The notes: generated by a model from the letters alone, not told the origin. Numbered from the stretch's first letter, positions 47,767 to 58,766 are shown. The stretch is 64,000 nucleotides of DNA from Cocos nucifera (GCA_006176705.1 QRFJ01004307.1:1-64000), one strand, 5' to 3'. Numbers and translations: made by a program.

Positions 47767-49026
47767 CTTTTTAAGGCTAAGATGCGTGATGGGCAGTCAG
47801 TCCAAGATCACTGTCTGACAATGATCAAGGACATGGAAGAGCTTGAGAAGCTCGGTGTGAAGTTGGACTTGGACCTGCAGAACGATATTATTCTGCAATC
47901 CTTGACTGATGCATATGGGCAATTCATCATGAATTACCACATGCATAAACTTCAAAATTCCTTGGCCGAGTTGATGAATATGCTGGTTACCGCTGAGCTT
48001 TCTATGAAAGGTTCTAAAGGCTCAGTTCTTGCTATGGAACGGACTTCTTCCAAAAGAAAGTCTTATGGAAAGAAAAAGAAGTCTGTGAAAAAGCAAAAGG
48101 TGGAAGGATCAAAGAAGAAGAAGGCAGAACCGAAGAAGAAGGTCGATGGCAAAGGAAAGTGTTTCCATTGCAACAGCGACGGCCATTGGAAGCGGAACTG
48201 CCCTACTTACCTGGCCACCCTGAAGAACAAGAAGGAAGGTCCTTCTGGAGGTATGCTCGTTATTGAGTCTAACCTTACGGTTTCTTCTGCATCCAGTTGG
48301 GTGCTTGACTCTGGTTCTAGTGCTCATCTGTGCACTTCTATGCAGGGTCTTGAGGATAGCAGGAGGCTGAGGGATGGAGACATGATCCTACGCATCGGTA
48401 ATGGAGCAAGAGTTGCTGCAGTAGCCGTGGGAACATACCCTCTTCGATTACCATCTGGTTTAGACTTAGTTTTAAAAGACTGTTATTATGTGCCTGCAGC
48501 TAGCAGGAATTTGATTTCTGTTTCATGCTTAGCACAAGAAGGTTATGTGATCACCTTCTTTAAGGACCATTGTAACATTCTTTATGAAAGAAATAAAATT
48601 GCAAATGGTTTCCTTATTAATGGTCTTTATCAGTTACATATTGATGTACCTGTTTTAACTATCGAGCAAAACGTGAATGCCAAACGACCTAGGGATAGTC
48701 CAAACGACAGATATCTATGGCACCTGAGATTAGGTCATATAGCAGAAGATAGGATCAACAAATTGGAGAAAAATGGGCTATTGAGTCCATTGACTTTTGA
48801 GTCATATCCAACTTGTGAATCTTGTCTTCAAGGCAAAATGACTAAACTCCCTTTTGTTGGACATGGGGAGAGGGCCACAGATCTCCTTGCCCTAGTACAT
48901 ACTGATGTGTGCGGCCCATTTGATGTGCCGGCTAGAGGCAATTTTGTCTACTTCATTACCTTTACCGATGATCTATCTAGGTATGGGTATGTGTATCTTA
49001 TGAGACACAAGTCTGAAGCCTTTTGA
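47767..49026 (+). pseudogene. gag-pol: Copia-D gag C-terminus, protease and integrase N-terminus
   Basis: The open frame is 414 codons when counted from an internal ATG at 47782. Residues 1-110 complete Gag and end in a Lys-rich tail. Residues 127-140 are an intact CCHC zinc knuckle (CFHCNSDGHWKRNC). Residues 176-180 are DSGSS, the aspartic protease active site. Residues 314-348 hold the HHCC zinc site of integrase (HLRLGH and CESC). Asp375 in HTDVCGPFD is the first catalytic Asp of integrase. A one-base insertion (CTTTTG in place of CTTTG near 49021) ends the frame at TGA 49024. Upstream it is in frame with the gag part across the TGA at 47764. Confidence 0.93.
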
Positions 49027-49774
49027 AAAGTTCAAAGAATTCAGACATGAAGTAGAAAAACAAACTGGAAAACCCATTAAGGTTCTTCGATCAGATCGAG
49101 GAGGTGAATACCTTAGCCGAGAATTCCTAGACTATCTTAAGGAAAATGGCATAGTCTCTCAATGGACTCCACCAGGAACACCTCAACTCAACGGGGTTTC
49201 AGAATGGAGAAATCGGACTCTATTGGATATGGTTCGATCCATGATGAGCTTCACAGACCTCCCTGATTTTCTTTGGGGACATTCATTGTTAACTTCAATT
49301 CTATCTACTGAATAGGGTTCCCTCTAAAACCGTTCCTACCACACCGTATGAGATATGGCACGGTAAGAAACCAAGTCTGAGTCATCTCAGAATTTGGGGT
49401 TGTCCGGCTCATGTCAAAAGACAACAAGCGGACAAGTTAGAGTTTAGGTCCTTTAGAGCTCGATTCATAGGATATCCTAAAGAGTCATTAGGATACTATT
49501 TCTACATTCCAGAAGACCACAATGTGATTGTGAGTCGACATGCCATCTTTCTTGAAAAATAGTTTATTCAAGATAGCGGCATTGGAAAGCAGATTAAGCT
49601 TGATGAGAAAGTCTCACAAGCAGAACGAGCTAAGGACCAAGTGGAACCAAATCAGGTTGAGCCAATAAGAACACTACCTCCTCCACCTCGTAGATCGGAA
49701 AGAGTTTTCCCGTCCCCCTGAAAGATACTTAGGTATTATTTCAGAGGATGTAGAGGAAATGTTCCTCGTAGGTA
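49027..49774 (+). pseudogene. pol: Copia-D integrase core and C-terminus
   Basis: After the frameshift the core continues with the second catalytic Asp at 49094 (LRSDRGGEY) and the Glu at 49202 (GVSEWRNRT), 36 codons apart, so the D-D35-E spacing is exact. The family's usual ERRNRT is EWRNRT here. Indels near 49290-49310 break the LNRVPSKT stretch. The GYYFYIPEDHNVIVSRHAIF region follows, then TAG at 49560 in the same codon as in Copia-B and Copia-C. A further one-base insertion lies near 49705 (TTTTCCC). Confidence 0.9.
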
Positions 49775-51365
49775 ATGGTGCTCATGGTGATGATCCCAAA
49801 ACCTACAACGAGGCGATATCAGATATCGACTCCGAGAAATGGCTTAGAGGCAATGAAGTCAGAAATTGACTCGATGCACTCAAACCAAGTCTGGACCTTG
49901 GTAGATCCACCAGAAGGTATAGTACCTATTGGGTGTAAATGGATCTTCAAGAGAAAGATTGGTGCAGATGGGAATGTGGAGACATTCAAGGCTAGACTGA
50001 TGGCAAAAGGTTATAGTCAACGTGAAGGCATTGACTATCAGGATACCTTTTCCCCGGTAGCTATGCTAAAATCCATCCGCACATTGCTTGCCTGTTGCAG
50101 CCTATTTCGATTATGAAATATGGCAAATGGACGTGAAAACGGCATTCCTAAATGGATATCTTGAGGAAGATATCTATATGGAACAGCCGCTAGGTTTCAC
50201 ATCCAGTGATACTGATCACAAGGTTTGCAAGCTGCAAAGGTCCATATATGGACTTAAGCAAGCATCTCGGAGCTGGAACACTCGTTTCAATGATGTGATC
50301 AAAAAGTTTGGTTTCATCAAAAATGAAGAGGAACCATGTGTTTTCAAAAGGGTCAGTGGGAGCGCTGTTGTCTTCCTCGTATTGTACGTGGATGACATCC
50401 TCCTTATTGGGAATGATATTCCCATGTTGACATCAGTCAAGATGTGGTTGTCCAAGGAATTCTCCATGAAAGACCTAGGTGAAGCATCCTTTATTCTAGG
50501 AATTAAGGTCTATAGGGATAGACCGAATAGGATGCTAGGACTTTCACAGAAGATGTACATAGAGGAAGTACTAAAGAGGTTTAGTATGGAAAACTCTAAG
50601 AGGGGATTAATACCCTTCAGACATGGTATTCATCTTTCCAAGAAGATGTGCCCCAGCACACCTGAGGAAATAGAACGCATGAGCAAGATCCCTTATGCTT
50701 CTGCAATAGGGAGCCTCATGTATGCCATGCTATGTACACGACCTGATATAGCCCATGCTGTGAGTGTCACAAGCAGATATCAGTCAAATCCAGGTGAAGA
50801 ACACTGGACTTCTGTGAAATGTATCCTTAAGTACTTGAGAAGAACTAAGGATATGATGTTGGTCTTTGGTAATGGAGAACTCCAAGTTCAGGGATACACA
50901 GACTCGGACTTCATGTCCGATATAGATGATCGAAAGTCGACATCTGGAAGTCTGTTTGTGTGCAATGGTGGAGCTGTCAGCTGGAAGAGTTCCAAGCAAA
51001 CTGTGATAGCAGATTCCACCATGGAAGCAGAATATATAGCTGCATCAGAGGCTGCAAAGGAAGCATTCTGGTACAAGAAGTTTGCTGCAGAAATTGGAGT
51101 AATGCCATCAGATGCCATTCCTCTTTACTGCGACAACAATGGCGCCATAGCCCTTGCTAAGGAGCCGAGGTCTCACCAGAAGTCCAAGCACATTGAGCGG
51201 CGATATCATCTCATCCGCGATTACCTTGAGAAAGGTTACGTTGAGGTCAAGAGAGTCAACTCCACAGATAATGTGGCAGACCCACTTACAAAGCCGTTGG
51301 GCCAGCAGAAGATCGAAGCCCACCTTGAGAAGATGGGACTTAGACTTGTAGCCAATTGGCTTTAG
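49775..51365 (+). pseudogene. pol: Copia-D reverse transcriptase and RNase H
   Basis: The first part (to about 50092) encodes the RT N-terminus (CKWIFKRKIGADGNVETFKA). An extra T at about 50093 shifts the frame; from there an open frame of 420-odd codons is intact to TAG 51363. It has DVKTAFLNGYLEEDIYM with the first catalytic Asp, SIYGLKQASRSW, and YVDD at 50385-50396. The tether region follows, then RNase H with YTDSDF at 50895-50912, SWKSSKQTVIADSTMEAEYI, and LYCDNNGAIALAKEP. A one-base insertion near 49845 also breaks the start. RT and RNase H residues look unmutated, so decay here is due to the frameshifts. Confidence 0.94.
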
Positions 51366-51368
51366 GAC

Positions 51369-51378
51369 AAGTGGGAGA
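51369..51378 (+). other. Polypurine tract of Copia-D
   Basis: AAGTGGGAGA immediately before the 3' LTR, the primer for plus-strand cDNA. AAGTGGGAG is shared by the older Copia (4698), Copia-C and Copia-B. Confidence 0.85.
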
Positions 51379-51379
51379 T

Positions 51380-53648
51380 TGTTAGATATATGTGCCCTAG
51401 AAGCCAGAATTGGCTGACACTTGTAATACACTTCTAGGGGCAAAATTATAATTTTGACTATAATTAATGAAATGGGTTATTTTCTATCACACATGTGTAT
51501 TTAGTGTCTGTGATACATCCTTTGAGTTAATGGTAATGATAATTCATATTTTCAAGAGTTGAAAATTTAAGACATGAATAATCATTATTAACTCATAAAA
51601 CAGCTCCCGACCATAGGATCATCACGAGGATGGTGATTGATCCGGAAGGTTGGTGTACGATCGCTTCTCTTTAGTAGATGAGTCTTGAGTCTACGGTGTG
51701 GAGACACCGGAGCGAGAGTACAGGTACTCGTTAGAGAACGAGGGCACTGAGCGTGACCACCTCGAGTAGTCATTAGGAAGTCTACCTTCTCGTCAATGAC
51801 TGACTCGATGCTGCAGTAGTGTGTCTGGTTCTTTGACCTGAGATGCATCGGCAGTTCACCTTGAGGGTGTTATAGTTTGACTACACCATTACTCGGTCTC
51901 CTAGCCATATGGAACCCTGAGGTGTATGTTGGCTATGACATGTTCATTGTAGGAACTGGATTGCATCAAGATGGGATCTATCTACCTCGGTGGTAGAGGA
52001 GTAGCCCTATGATGATCATGAGAATCAAGTCCTGAAGCCCATGGCCATGGCAGAGTGAAATAATAGAAAGAGTTTCTATTTAGATTTTCACATTGGACTC
52101 GAATCGAATGATTACATCATATGACAGAGACTAGGGTTTGACGAGTTCACCTTAACCCTAATCTGATCGGGGCTCAAGATAGAAGAACTTAATCACACAG
52201 GTAGCTGCACCAAGAGGTTCGCATTCAGCTCTGATGGGTTGCCACCATATACTGCTAGGTGTCACTGGTGGATTTTGGGAGCAATTAGAATGATTTAGAT
52301 GATCGATCATTCTAGCTGTTCGAATCAGAAGAGTTCTGATCCATCGAAAGGAGTTTCGATGATGTCTATGATAGAGATCATGACATATCCCATTACCATA
52401 CAGAACTGAACCTAACTGGGTCACACAAACAAGGGTTTGAATCTGGTGATCATCAATTGAACTGATCTAGTTCAATTGATCTGAATGAGATTCAATTAGG
52501 TTCAAGGAAATCGTGCTAGCACTCGATTGAACCTAACGTTCTTCTTTTACTATCATAAATAAGTTGTCCTGACTGAGCCAAAGGAGTTTGTGCTCAATCA
52601 GAGGCCTTCATATGGTCTGACTGGAGGTTGTCCAAGTCAGAATAGGTTGTCTTATTTGTAAGACATTACCTGCCATTTTTGGTCACCTGCCATTTCTTGT
52701 TCTTTGACTTTGGTCAAAAGTCTACCTTTGACTGGTCAAACGTTGACCATTGACCCTTTGACTTTTGACCACATGTCATGCACCTATTGGAGAGCTGGTG
52801 GGGGCCTGTCCCCCTGCCAGAACCTGGCAAGGAGAAGGGCGCACGCCAAGGGTGGCGTGAGCCCAAGTAGGAGGCGCCTAGGAGTCCTTGTTGGACAAGG
52901 ACTCCACCTCCCTTTTGGATTCCAATCAGAGTTCTACTAAGAATCCAGTTTGACTGGTCTTAGGCGCCCTCTAAGGAGGAATCCAGGGGTCTCTATTCCA
53001 ACCAATCAGATTTAGATCTGATTTCACAAAGGGTTGTGATTGGTTGAGAGGAAGAGGAGTTGGATCACAAGAGGTCTATAAATAAGACCCTGCGCCCAAC
53101 CCTAATTCCAATGCTATTAGATACGCCCCAAGGCTGCCTCTCCCCTCCTTCTCCATGCCATAGTCTCTTCTCCCCTTGCTCTCCACGTCCAAAAGGTGTT
53201 TTGGACTTAGGTTGGTGCGATTCAGATCAAGGAAAGGCGATCAAAAGCAAGAAGGCTGCGCTGCTGCAAAAGGACGACTGCAGATCTTCAAAAGAGTTTT
53301 GAAGATCCTCCAGATCAGATCCAGATCTGATTTTTGGAGGTGTGATAGAGAAGAAGAGGATCTCCAGATCCAACCCGAGTGGATACTGGTAGAGGCCAGG
53401 CGCTTGCGTGGCTAAATCCAGAACCTTCCGCTGCAATCAGGATCATCTACAGGGTAATAGGATTACCCAAACCAGGTAAATTGAATTTGATTTAATTTAT
53501 CTTGTTTTATTTTATTTATTAAAATAATAAGAATCAGATCTGAAACATATCAAGATCTGATTAAGATCAAGAGAAAATTTTTGAAATATATCTCTTGATC
53601 TAATCAGATCTGAACGAACCTAGACCGGGAAATCAGGATTTCCCTTCA
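51380..53648 (+). repeat. 3' LTR of Copia-D
   Basis: 2269 bp, near-identical to 43267-45537. TATAAATA is at 53077-53084 and CAG|GTAAA at about 53475. Confidence 0.95.
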
Positions 53649-53653
53649 TCTGG

Positions 53654-54740
53654 CCCATCTGAACCTGCTGTAGAGGTGCCTGAACTAGTTTGGGAACCTA
53701 AGGTGGCTGAGAGTGATCTGGCTCTGCCCTCCAAGGTTGAGATCCTTGAGTACTTATACATTCTTTTTCTATGTCTTGTACTCAAAAGTTTTGATTAAAT
53801 AAAGTGAATTTTTTTCATACCCTTGAGCGCTTTTCGTATCTCGAATGCAGTCTCTCACCAATGTTGATCCACTACCTCAGGGGGTTTTGATAAAGCCTTT
53901 GATAAAGAACCTGAGGAAGAAAGTTCATCTTCTGAGGAAGAAGTTGAAGAAGATGGAGGATGACCTTCGAGCCTCACGAAAGGATGCTTCTGAGGCGACC
54001 AAAGAGGTCACTCACCTCTGAGGCTTTCATATGAAGGAAGCGGTGAGCTTCAGTATCTAGAAGGACAGCTTTGAGAAGGAGATCGCCGAACTCAAAAAAA
54101 AAGCCAGCAACAAGTCCTGGGCACTGACAGCAAAGATCAGCTCTCTTGAAGCTGACCTGAAGGATTCCGAGAAAAAGATCCATCTTCTAGAAGGGAGCTC
54201 GCCGTGGTCTAACGATATGGCCCAATACGACTGGAACTGGTTAATAAAGTTTTTTTAGCTTCAGAAGCAGCTGCAAGATATTGAGGACTAGCATGATAGC
54301 TACCGAGTGACTTGGACGGAGAAGGCGTCTAGGCTTGAAGGCGAGCTCAAGGTTGCTAGAGATGAGGTAGCTCATCTTCAAAAGTGACTGCACAATAATC
54401 GGAGAGCCAGCACGAGCGGTGAGTCATAGGAGATTGCCTCCTTGAAGAGGACCATTGGTGAGCTTTCAGAGATGGTTGAGATGGAGCAGGCCGAGGTTCA
54501 ATGGCTGAAGCTTCAGCTCACCTATGAACATTGGGCTGTCAGGATGCAGAGGCCAAGTCTGAAGTTTTAAGTAGATAGCGATGAGAGCTTGAGAGTAAGT
54601 TTCAGCTCACCAATAGAATGTATGTAGATGGTCTCTTCCAAAAGAAGGAGCTTGAGGAGGAGTTCTTTAGGCTGAAGCAGGCCTTGGTGATGGCTAGAGG
54701 TGACAGATTGAAGTCTGAAGGATTCAGTTTGCCTTAGAGC
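53654..54740 (+). pseudogene. Gypsy-1 extra gene A, C-terminal part after Copia-D
   Basis: It resumes in frame across the TCTGG duplication with PSEPAVEVPELVWEPKVAES and closes with TGA near 53794, followed by AATAAA-like sequence (ATTAAATAAAG). A second coiled-coil block starts at about 53848 after an acceptor-like GAATGCAG. It encodes KKVHLLRKKLKKMEDDLRAS, KEIAELKKKASNKSWALTAK and ISSLEADLKDSEKKIHLLEG, with further heptad stretches to about 54720 (RLEGELKVARDEVAHLQK). The second block is broken by several stops. It may be further exons of the same gene or a second copy of its C-terminus. No function known. Confidence 0.6.
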
Positions 54741-55079
54741 TTCGGCCTCTTCCCCATCTTTTTTTCTTTCTTTCAATGTAATCGGCCTTGTCGGCCTATG
54801 CTTTACTTGTAATGAACTCATTTTTGTAATGAAATAATATATTTTTTGCTATTTTCATTTCGCATAAATCTGAGGCCTATTTGCGGCCTTACCTTCTTTA
54901 CCTCATTTTTCTCTCTGTCGTTTTCTTATGAAATGCTTGTTGTGGACACCAAGCTTGTTGTGGATGCTGGGCTTGTTGTGGACATCGAACTAGGACCTCT
55001 TTTGCAAACAAGGATAAAGTTTTATCTTTCGCATTTGACGTAATTAGGTTGTCGTGGGAAAATACATGTAAGGATTCTC
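54741..55079. other. Gypsy-1 spacer, no gene seen
   Basis: T-rich sequence after the coiled-coil gene, including TTTCTTTCTTTCAATGTAATCGG and a short GTTGTGGAC triplication (54936-54985: CTTGTTGTGGA repeated three times). Nothing else recognised. Confidence 0.4.
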
Positions 55080-56050
55080 CACCAAGCTTCTTCCTTCTCC
55101 AGGTCTTTGGTCTACGAGGTTCTGACTTTTACTCATGTTAGGGTGAGGCTTTTCTTCTATTCTTAACATGACTTATGGGGGTGCATTAGGATCGTCGGTA
55201 GGGTCTCTCCCTCTATCCTATCTTATATCGATGAGGTCATCGACTTTGCTCACATTAGGATGAGATTCTCCTCCTGTTCCTGATGTGGCTTGTGGGAGCG
55301 CATTTAGGCCATTGACAGGGCCACTCCCTCCATCCCATCTTAAATGGATGAGGTCTTCGACTTTGCTCATGTTAGGATGAGGTGCTCCTCCTATTCCTAA
55401 CAGACTATAGGGGCACATTAGGGTCATTGTCGGAGCCTCGCCCCTCCTCTCATCTAAAATGAATGAGTTTTTTGACTTTGCTCACTTTAGGATGAGGTTC
55501 TCTTCCTATTCCTAATGGATTGTAGGGGCACATTAGGGCCATTGTTAGGGCCTCTCTCCTCATCTCATCTAAAATGAACAAGACCTTTGACTTTGCTCAT
55601 TTTAGGATGAGATTCTCCTCCTGCTCCTAACGAACTGTAGTGGCACATTAGGGCCATTGTCAAGGCCTCTCCCCTCATCTCGTCTAAAATGAACGAGGCC
55701 TTCGACTTTGCTCACATTAGGATGAGGTTCTCCTCCTGTTCCTAATGGGCTGTAGGACCACATTAGGGCCATTGTCAGGATCTCGTTCCTTATCTCATCT
55801 AAAATGAATAAGGCCTTCGACTTCGCTCAAGTTAGGATGAGGCTCTCCTTCTATTTCTAACGGACTGTAGGGGTATATTAGGACAATTGTCAGAGCCTCT
55901 CCCCTGATCTCATCTAAAATGATCGAGGCCTCGACTTTGCTCATGTTAGGACGAGGTTCTCCTCCTGTTCCTAATATGGCCATATTTATCATGAGATTAA
56001 GTTCGGAGGGTAGTCCCCCTTTATCACTAATATACAACAAAAATTAGGGT
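55080..56050. repeat. Tandem array of about 115-bp units
   Basis: Eight units, marked by TTAGGATGAGG-type anchors at 55138, 55255, 55372, 55487, 55602, 55717, 55832 and 55946, spaced 117, 117, 115, 115, 115, 115 and 114 bases. Each contains ACTTTGCTCA, TCCTCCT and GGGCCATTGTCAGGGCCTC-like blocks. On the minus strand they give a repeated open frame (GGEPHPNMSKVE). The position, downstream of pol in a Tat-like element, is where such elements often carry satellite-like arrays. Confidence 0.9.
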
Positions 56051-56139
56051 GTTGAAGTAGGGGGATTTCATTGTAATCAAATCATCGGTAATACATTCAC
56101 AGATTTCTAAATTCCATGGTCGAGGTAGGTCTGCCCCCC

Positions 56140-56164
56140 NNNNNNNNNNNNNNNNNNNNNNNNN
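56140..56164. other. Assembly gap (25 N)
   Basis: The N run follows a run of C and abuts the middle of a minus-strand LTR. Its true length is unknown. The missing half of that LTR, any element attached to it, and the gypsy integrase and RNase H may all be lost here. Confidence 0.95.
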
Positions 56165-57345
56165 AGAAGAGAGTAGAAGAACGTTAGGTTCAATCGAGTG
56201 CTAGCACGATTTCCTTGAACCTAATTGAATCTCATTCAGATCAATTGAACTTAGATCAGTTCAATTGATGATCACAAGATTCAAACCTTTGTTTGTGTGA
56301 CCAGTTAGGTTCAGTTCTGTATGGTAATGGATATGTCATGATCTCTATCATCGACATCATCGAAACTCCTTTGATGGATCAGAACTTCTTCTGATTCGAA
56401 CAGCTAGAATGATCGATCATCTAAATCATTCTAATTGCTCCCAAATCCACCAGTGACACCTAGCAGTATATGGTGGCAACCCATCAGAGCTGACATGCGA
56501 ACCTTCTTGTGTGTGCAGCTACCTGTGTGATTCAATTCTTCTATCTTGAGCCCCGGATCATATTAGGGTTAAGGTAAACTCGCGTCAAACCCTAGTCCTG
56601 TCATTATGATTGTAATCATTCGATTTTGAGTTCAATGTGAAAATCTAAATAGAAACTCTTTCTATTATTTCACTCTGCAATGGCCATCGGGCTTTTTGGA
56701 CTTGATTCTCATGATTATCATAGGGCTGCTCCTCTACCACCGAGGTTGATAGATTCCACTTGATGCCATCCAGTTCCTACAATGAACATGTCATAGCCAA
56801 CATACACCTCAGGGTTCCATATGGCTAGGAGACGAGTAATGGTGTAGTCAAACTATAACACCCTCAGGTAACTGTCGATGCACCTCAGGTCAAAGAACCA
56901 GACACACTACTGCAGCATCGAGTCAATCATTGACGAGAAGGTAGACTCCCTAATGACTACTCGAGGTGGTCACGTTCAGTGCCCTCGTTCTCTAACGAGT
57001 ACCTATACTCTACTTCTGATGTCTCCACCACCGTAGACTTAAGACTCATCTACTAAAGAGAAGTGATTGTACACCAACCTTCTGGATCAATCACCATCCT
57101 AGTGATGATCCTATGGTCGGAAGCAATTTATGAGCTAACAATGATTATTCATGTCTTAAATTTTCAACTCTTAAAAATATAAATTATCATTATCATTAAC
57201 TCAACGGATGTATCACAGACACTAAATGCACATATGTGATAGAAAATAACCTATTTATTGCTTTTAGTCAAAATTATAATTTTGCCCCTAGAAGTGTATT
57301 ACAAGTGTCAGCCAATTCTGGCTTCTAGGGCACATATATCTAACA
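56165..57345 (-). repeat. Partial Angela-like LTR, minus strand (Copia-E)
   Basis: The reverse complement starts TGTTAGATATATGTGCCC at 57345 and matches the first 1.18 kb of the Copia-A and Copia-D LTRs, ending at the gap near AACGTTCTTCTACT. The bases outside its end are AACGC (57346-57350), a candidate duplication. It interrupts the gypsy RT/RNase H connection. Whether it is a solo LTR or part of a full element cannot be told. Confidence 0.9.
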
Positions 57346-58750
57346 AACGCCACCGAGGAGATTGATAGGTACAAGAATAATTCTTCTCCGAGTTCAGGCT
57401 TTGCCAATAGTGGGGATGAGCTAAGATAGTTTTTAAGCTCCTCAAATATCCGTTGGAACTCTATCATCCAGCAGAAGTTCTTTGGTTGCTTAAGAACTTA
57501 GAAGAAGGGCATGCATCACTCGACCGATCTCAAGATGAAGCGATTTAGGGATGCCACTTTTTTAGTCAGGCGCTGAACTTTTCTAATTATTTTTGGAGTA
57601 GTCATCTTCTGAATAGCTCAGATCTTCTCTATATTTGCTTCAATCCCACACCTTGACACCATAAACCTCAGAAACCTCTCCAAGGTCACACCAAAGGCGC
57701 ACTTGATCGGATTCAGCTTCATCTTGTACTTCTTGAGTGCACTGAATGTCTCTTTGAGGTCAGCGATGTCGTTTATTAAAGCTCAGCTTTTGATGAGCAT
57801 GTCATTCACATACACCTCCATGTTGCGGTCGATCTACTCCTTAAAGATTTTATTTATTAGGCGCTGGTACGTTGCCTCTAAATTTTTGATTCCAAAATGC
57901 ATAACCCTATAATAGTAAAGACCATGGTTAGTAACAAAAGCAGTTTTCTCCTCGTCCTCTGGCACCATCTATATTTGGTTATAGTCGAAAAAGGGATCCA
58001 TGAAGGTGAGGAGCTCGTGGCCCGAGGTTGCGTCTACCAGTTGATCAATCCTAGATAGAGAGTAGCTATCTTTTGGATAGGCTTTGTTTAGCTTTTTGAA
58101 GTCTATACACATTCTTCACTTGCCGTTGGCCTTCTTGACCAGGACCACGTTAGAGATCCAAGTCGGATAGCTGATTTCTCAAATAAATCTGACGTTGAGA
58201 AGCTTGTCGACTTCTTCTGCTATTGCCTTCTGCCTTTCTAGTGCATGACCCCAAACTCTTTCTTTCACTGGTCGATGCTTGGGATCAATGGCCAATCGAT
58301 GTTCTATAACCTCGACATCAATCCCAGACATATCCATCGAAACCCAGGCGAAGACATCAACATTCCTCCATAAAAAGGCGATGAGCTACTCCCAAACTTC
58401 ATCTTCCAGATTGGAGCTAATTTGCACCGTATGCTCCGCATTTTCGTCATTCAGGGTGACGGTCACAAGATCTTCTATGGGCTTGCCTCATTCTTCATCG
58501 AGGTCATCACGAACATCAAGCCCGTCAACTGGGTAGGGGTCAAGTCGAGTAACATCTTGTAAGGCGATGGAGTAGCAGTGTCGGGCTAATGCTTGATCAC
58601 CTCTTATTTCACCTATTCCGTTGTTTGTTGAAAATTTTATTTTTAGATAATAGATTGACACTATGGCTCGTAGTACATTCAGACGAGGTCGATCGAGGAT
58701 TGCATTGTAAGTAGAGGGGGCTTTTACCACTAAAAAGTCGACCAATGCCT
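57346..58750 (-). pseudogene. pol: Gypsy-1 protease-RT linker and reverse transcriptase
   Basis: On the minus strand, FLVVKAPSTYNAILDRPRLN (about 58735) and an IRGDQALARHCY stretch mark the end of the protease region, typical of Tat-like elements. RT follows, with VVLVKKANGK-like residues near 58130, FMDPFFDYNQI near 58000, YYRVMHFGIKN near 57915 and the active site MEVYVNDMLIKS at 57787-57822. The catalytic YVDD therefore reads YVND, losing an Asp. The connection region KVQRLTKKVASLNRFISRSS is near 57560. The Copia-E LTR truncates it at 57346. Several stops are present, so it is non-functional. Confidence 0.85.
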
Positions 58751-58766
58751 TGGCCTACTTTGTATA

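Larger units (their letters stand above)
43267..53648 (+). mobile_element. Copia-D: young full-length Angela-like element
   Basis: 10.4 kb with LTRs at 43267-45537 and 51380-53648 and a perfect TCTGG duplication (43262-43266 and 53649-53653). By eye I count about 20 differences across 2.27 kb between the LTRs, near 99% identity, so it is the youngest insertion here with both LTRs in view. All parts are present, but gag-pol has about seven single-base insertions or replacements and a few stops. It belongs to the same subfamily as Copia-A and the partial LTR at 56165-57345. Confidence 0.96.

Noticed and set aside
51108..51443. 111-codon minus-strand frame
   Set aside because: It overlaps the RNase H end and LTR start in antisense; a shadow of the conserved pol frame.
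55080..56050. CRISPR-like array
   Set aside because: Whole units of about 115 bases repeat with no unique spacers, in a plant retrotransposon context.
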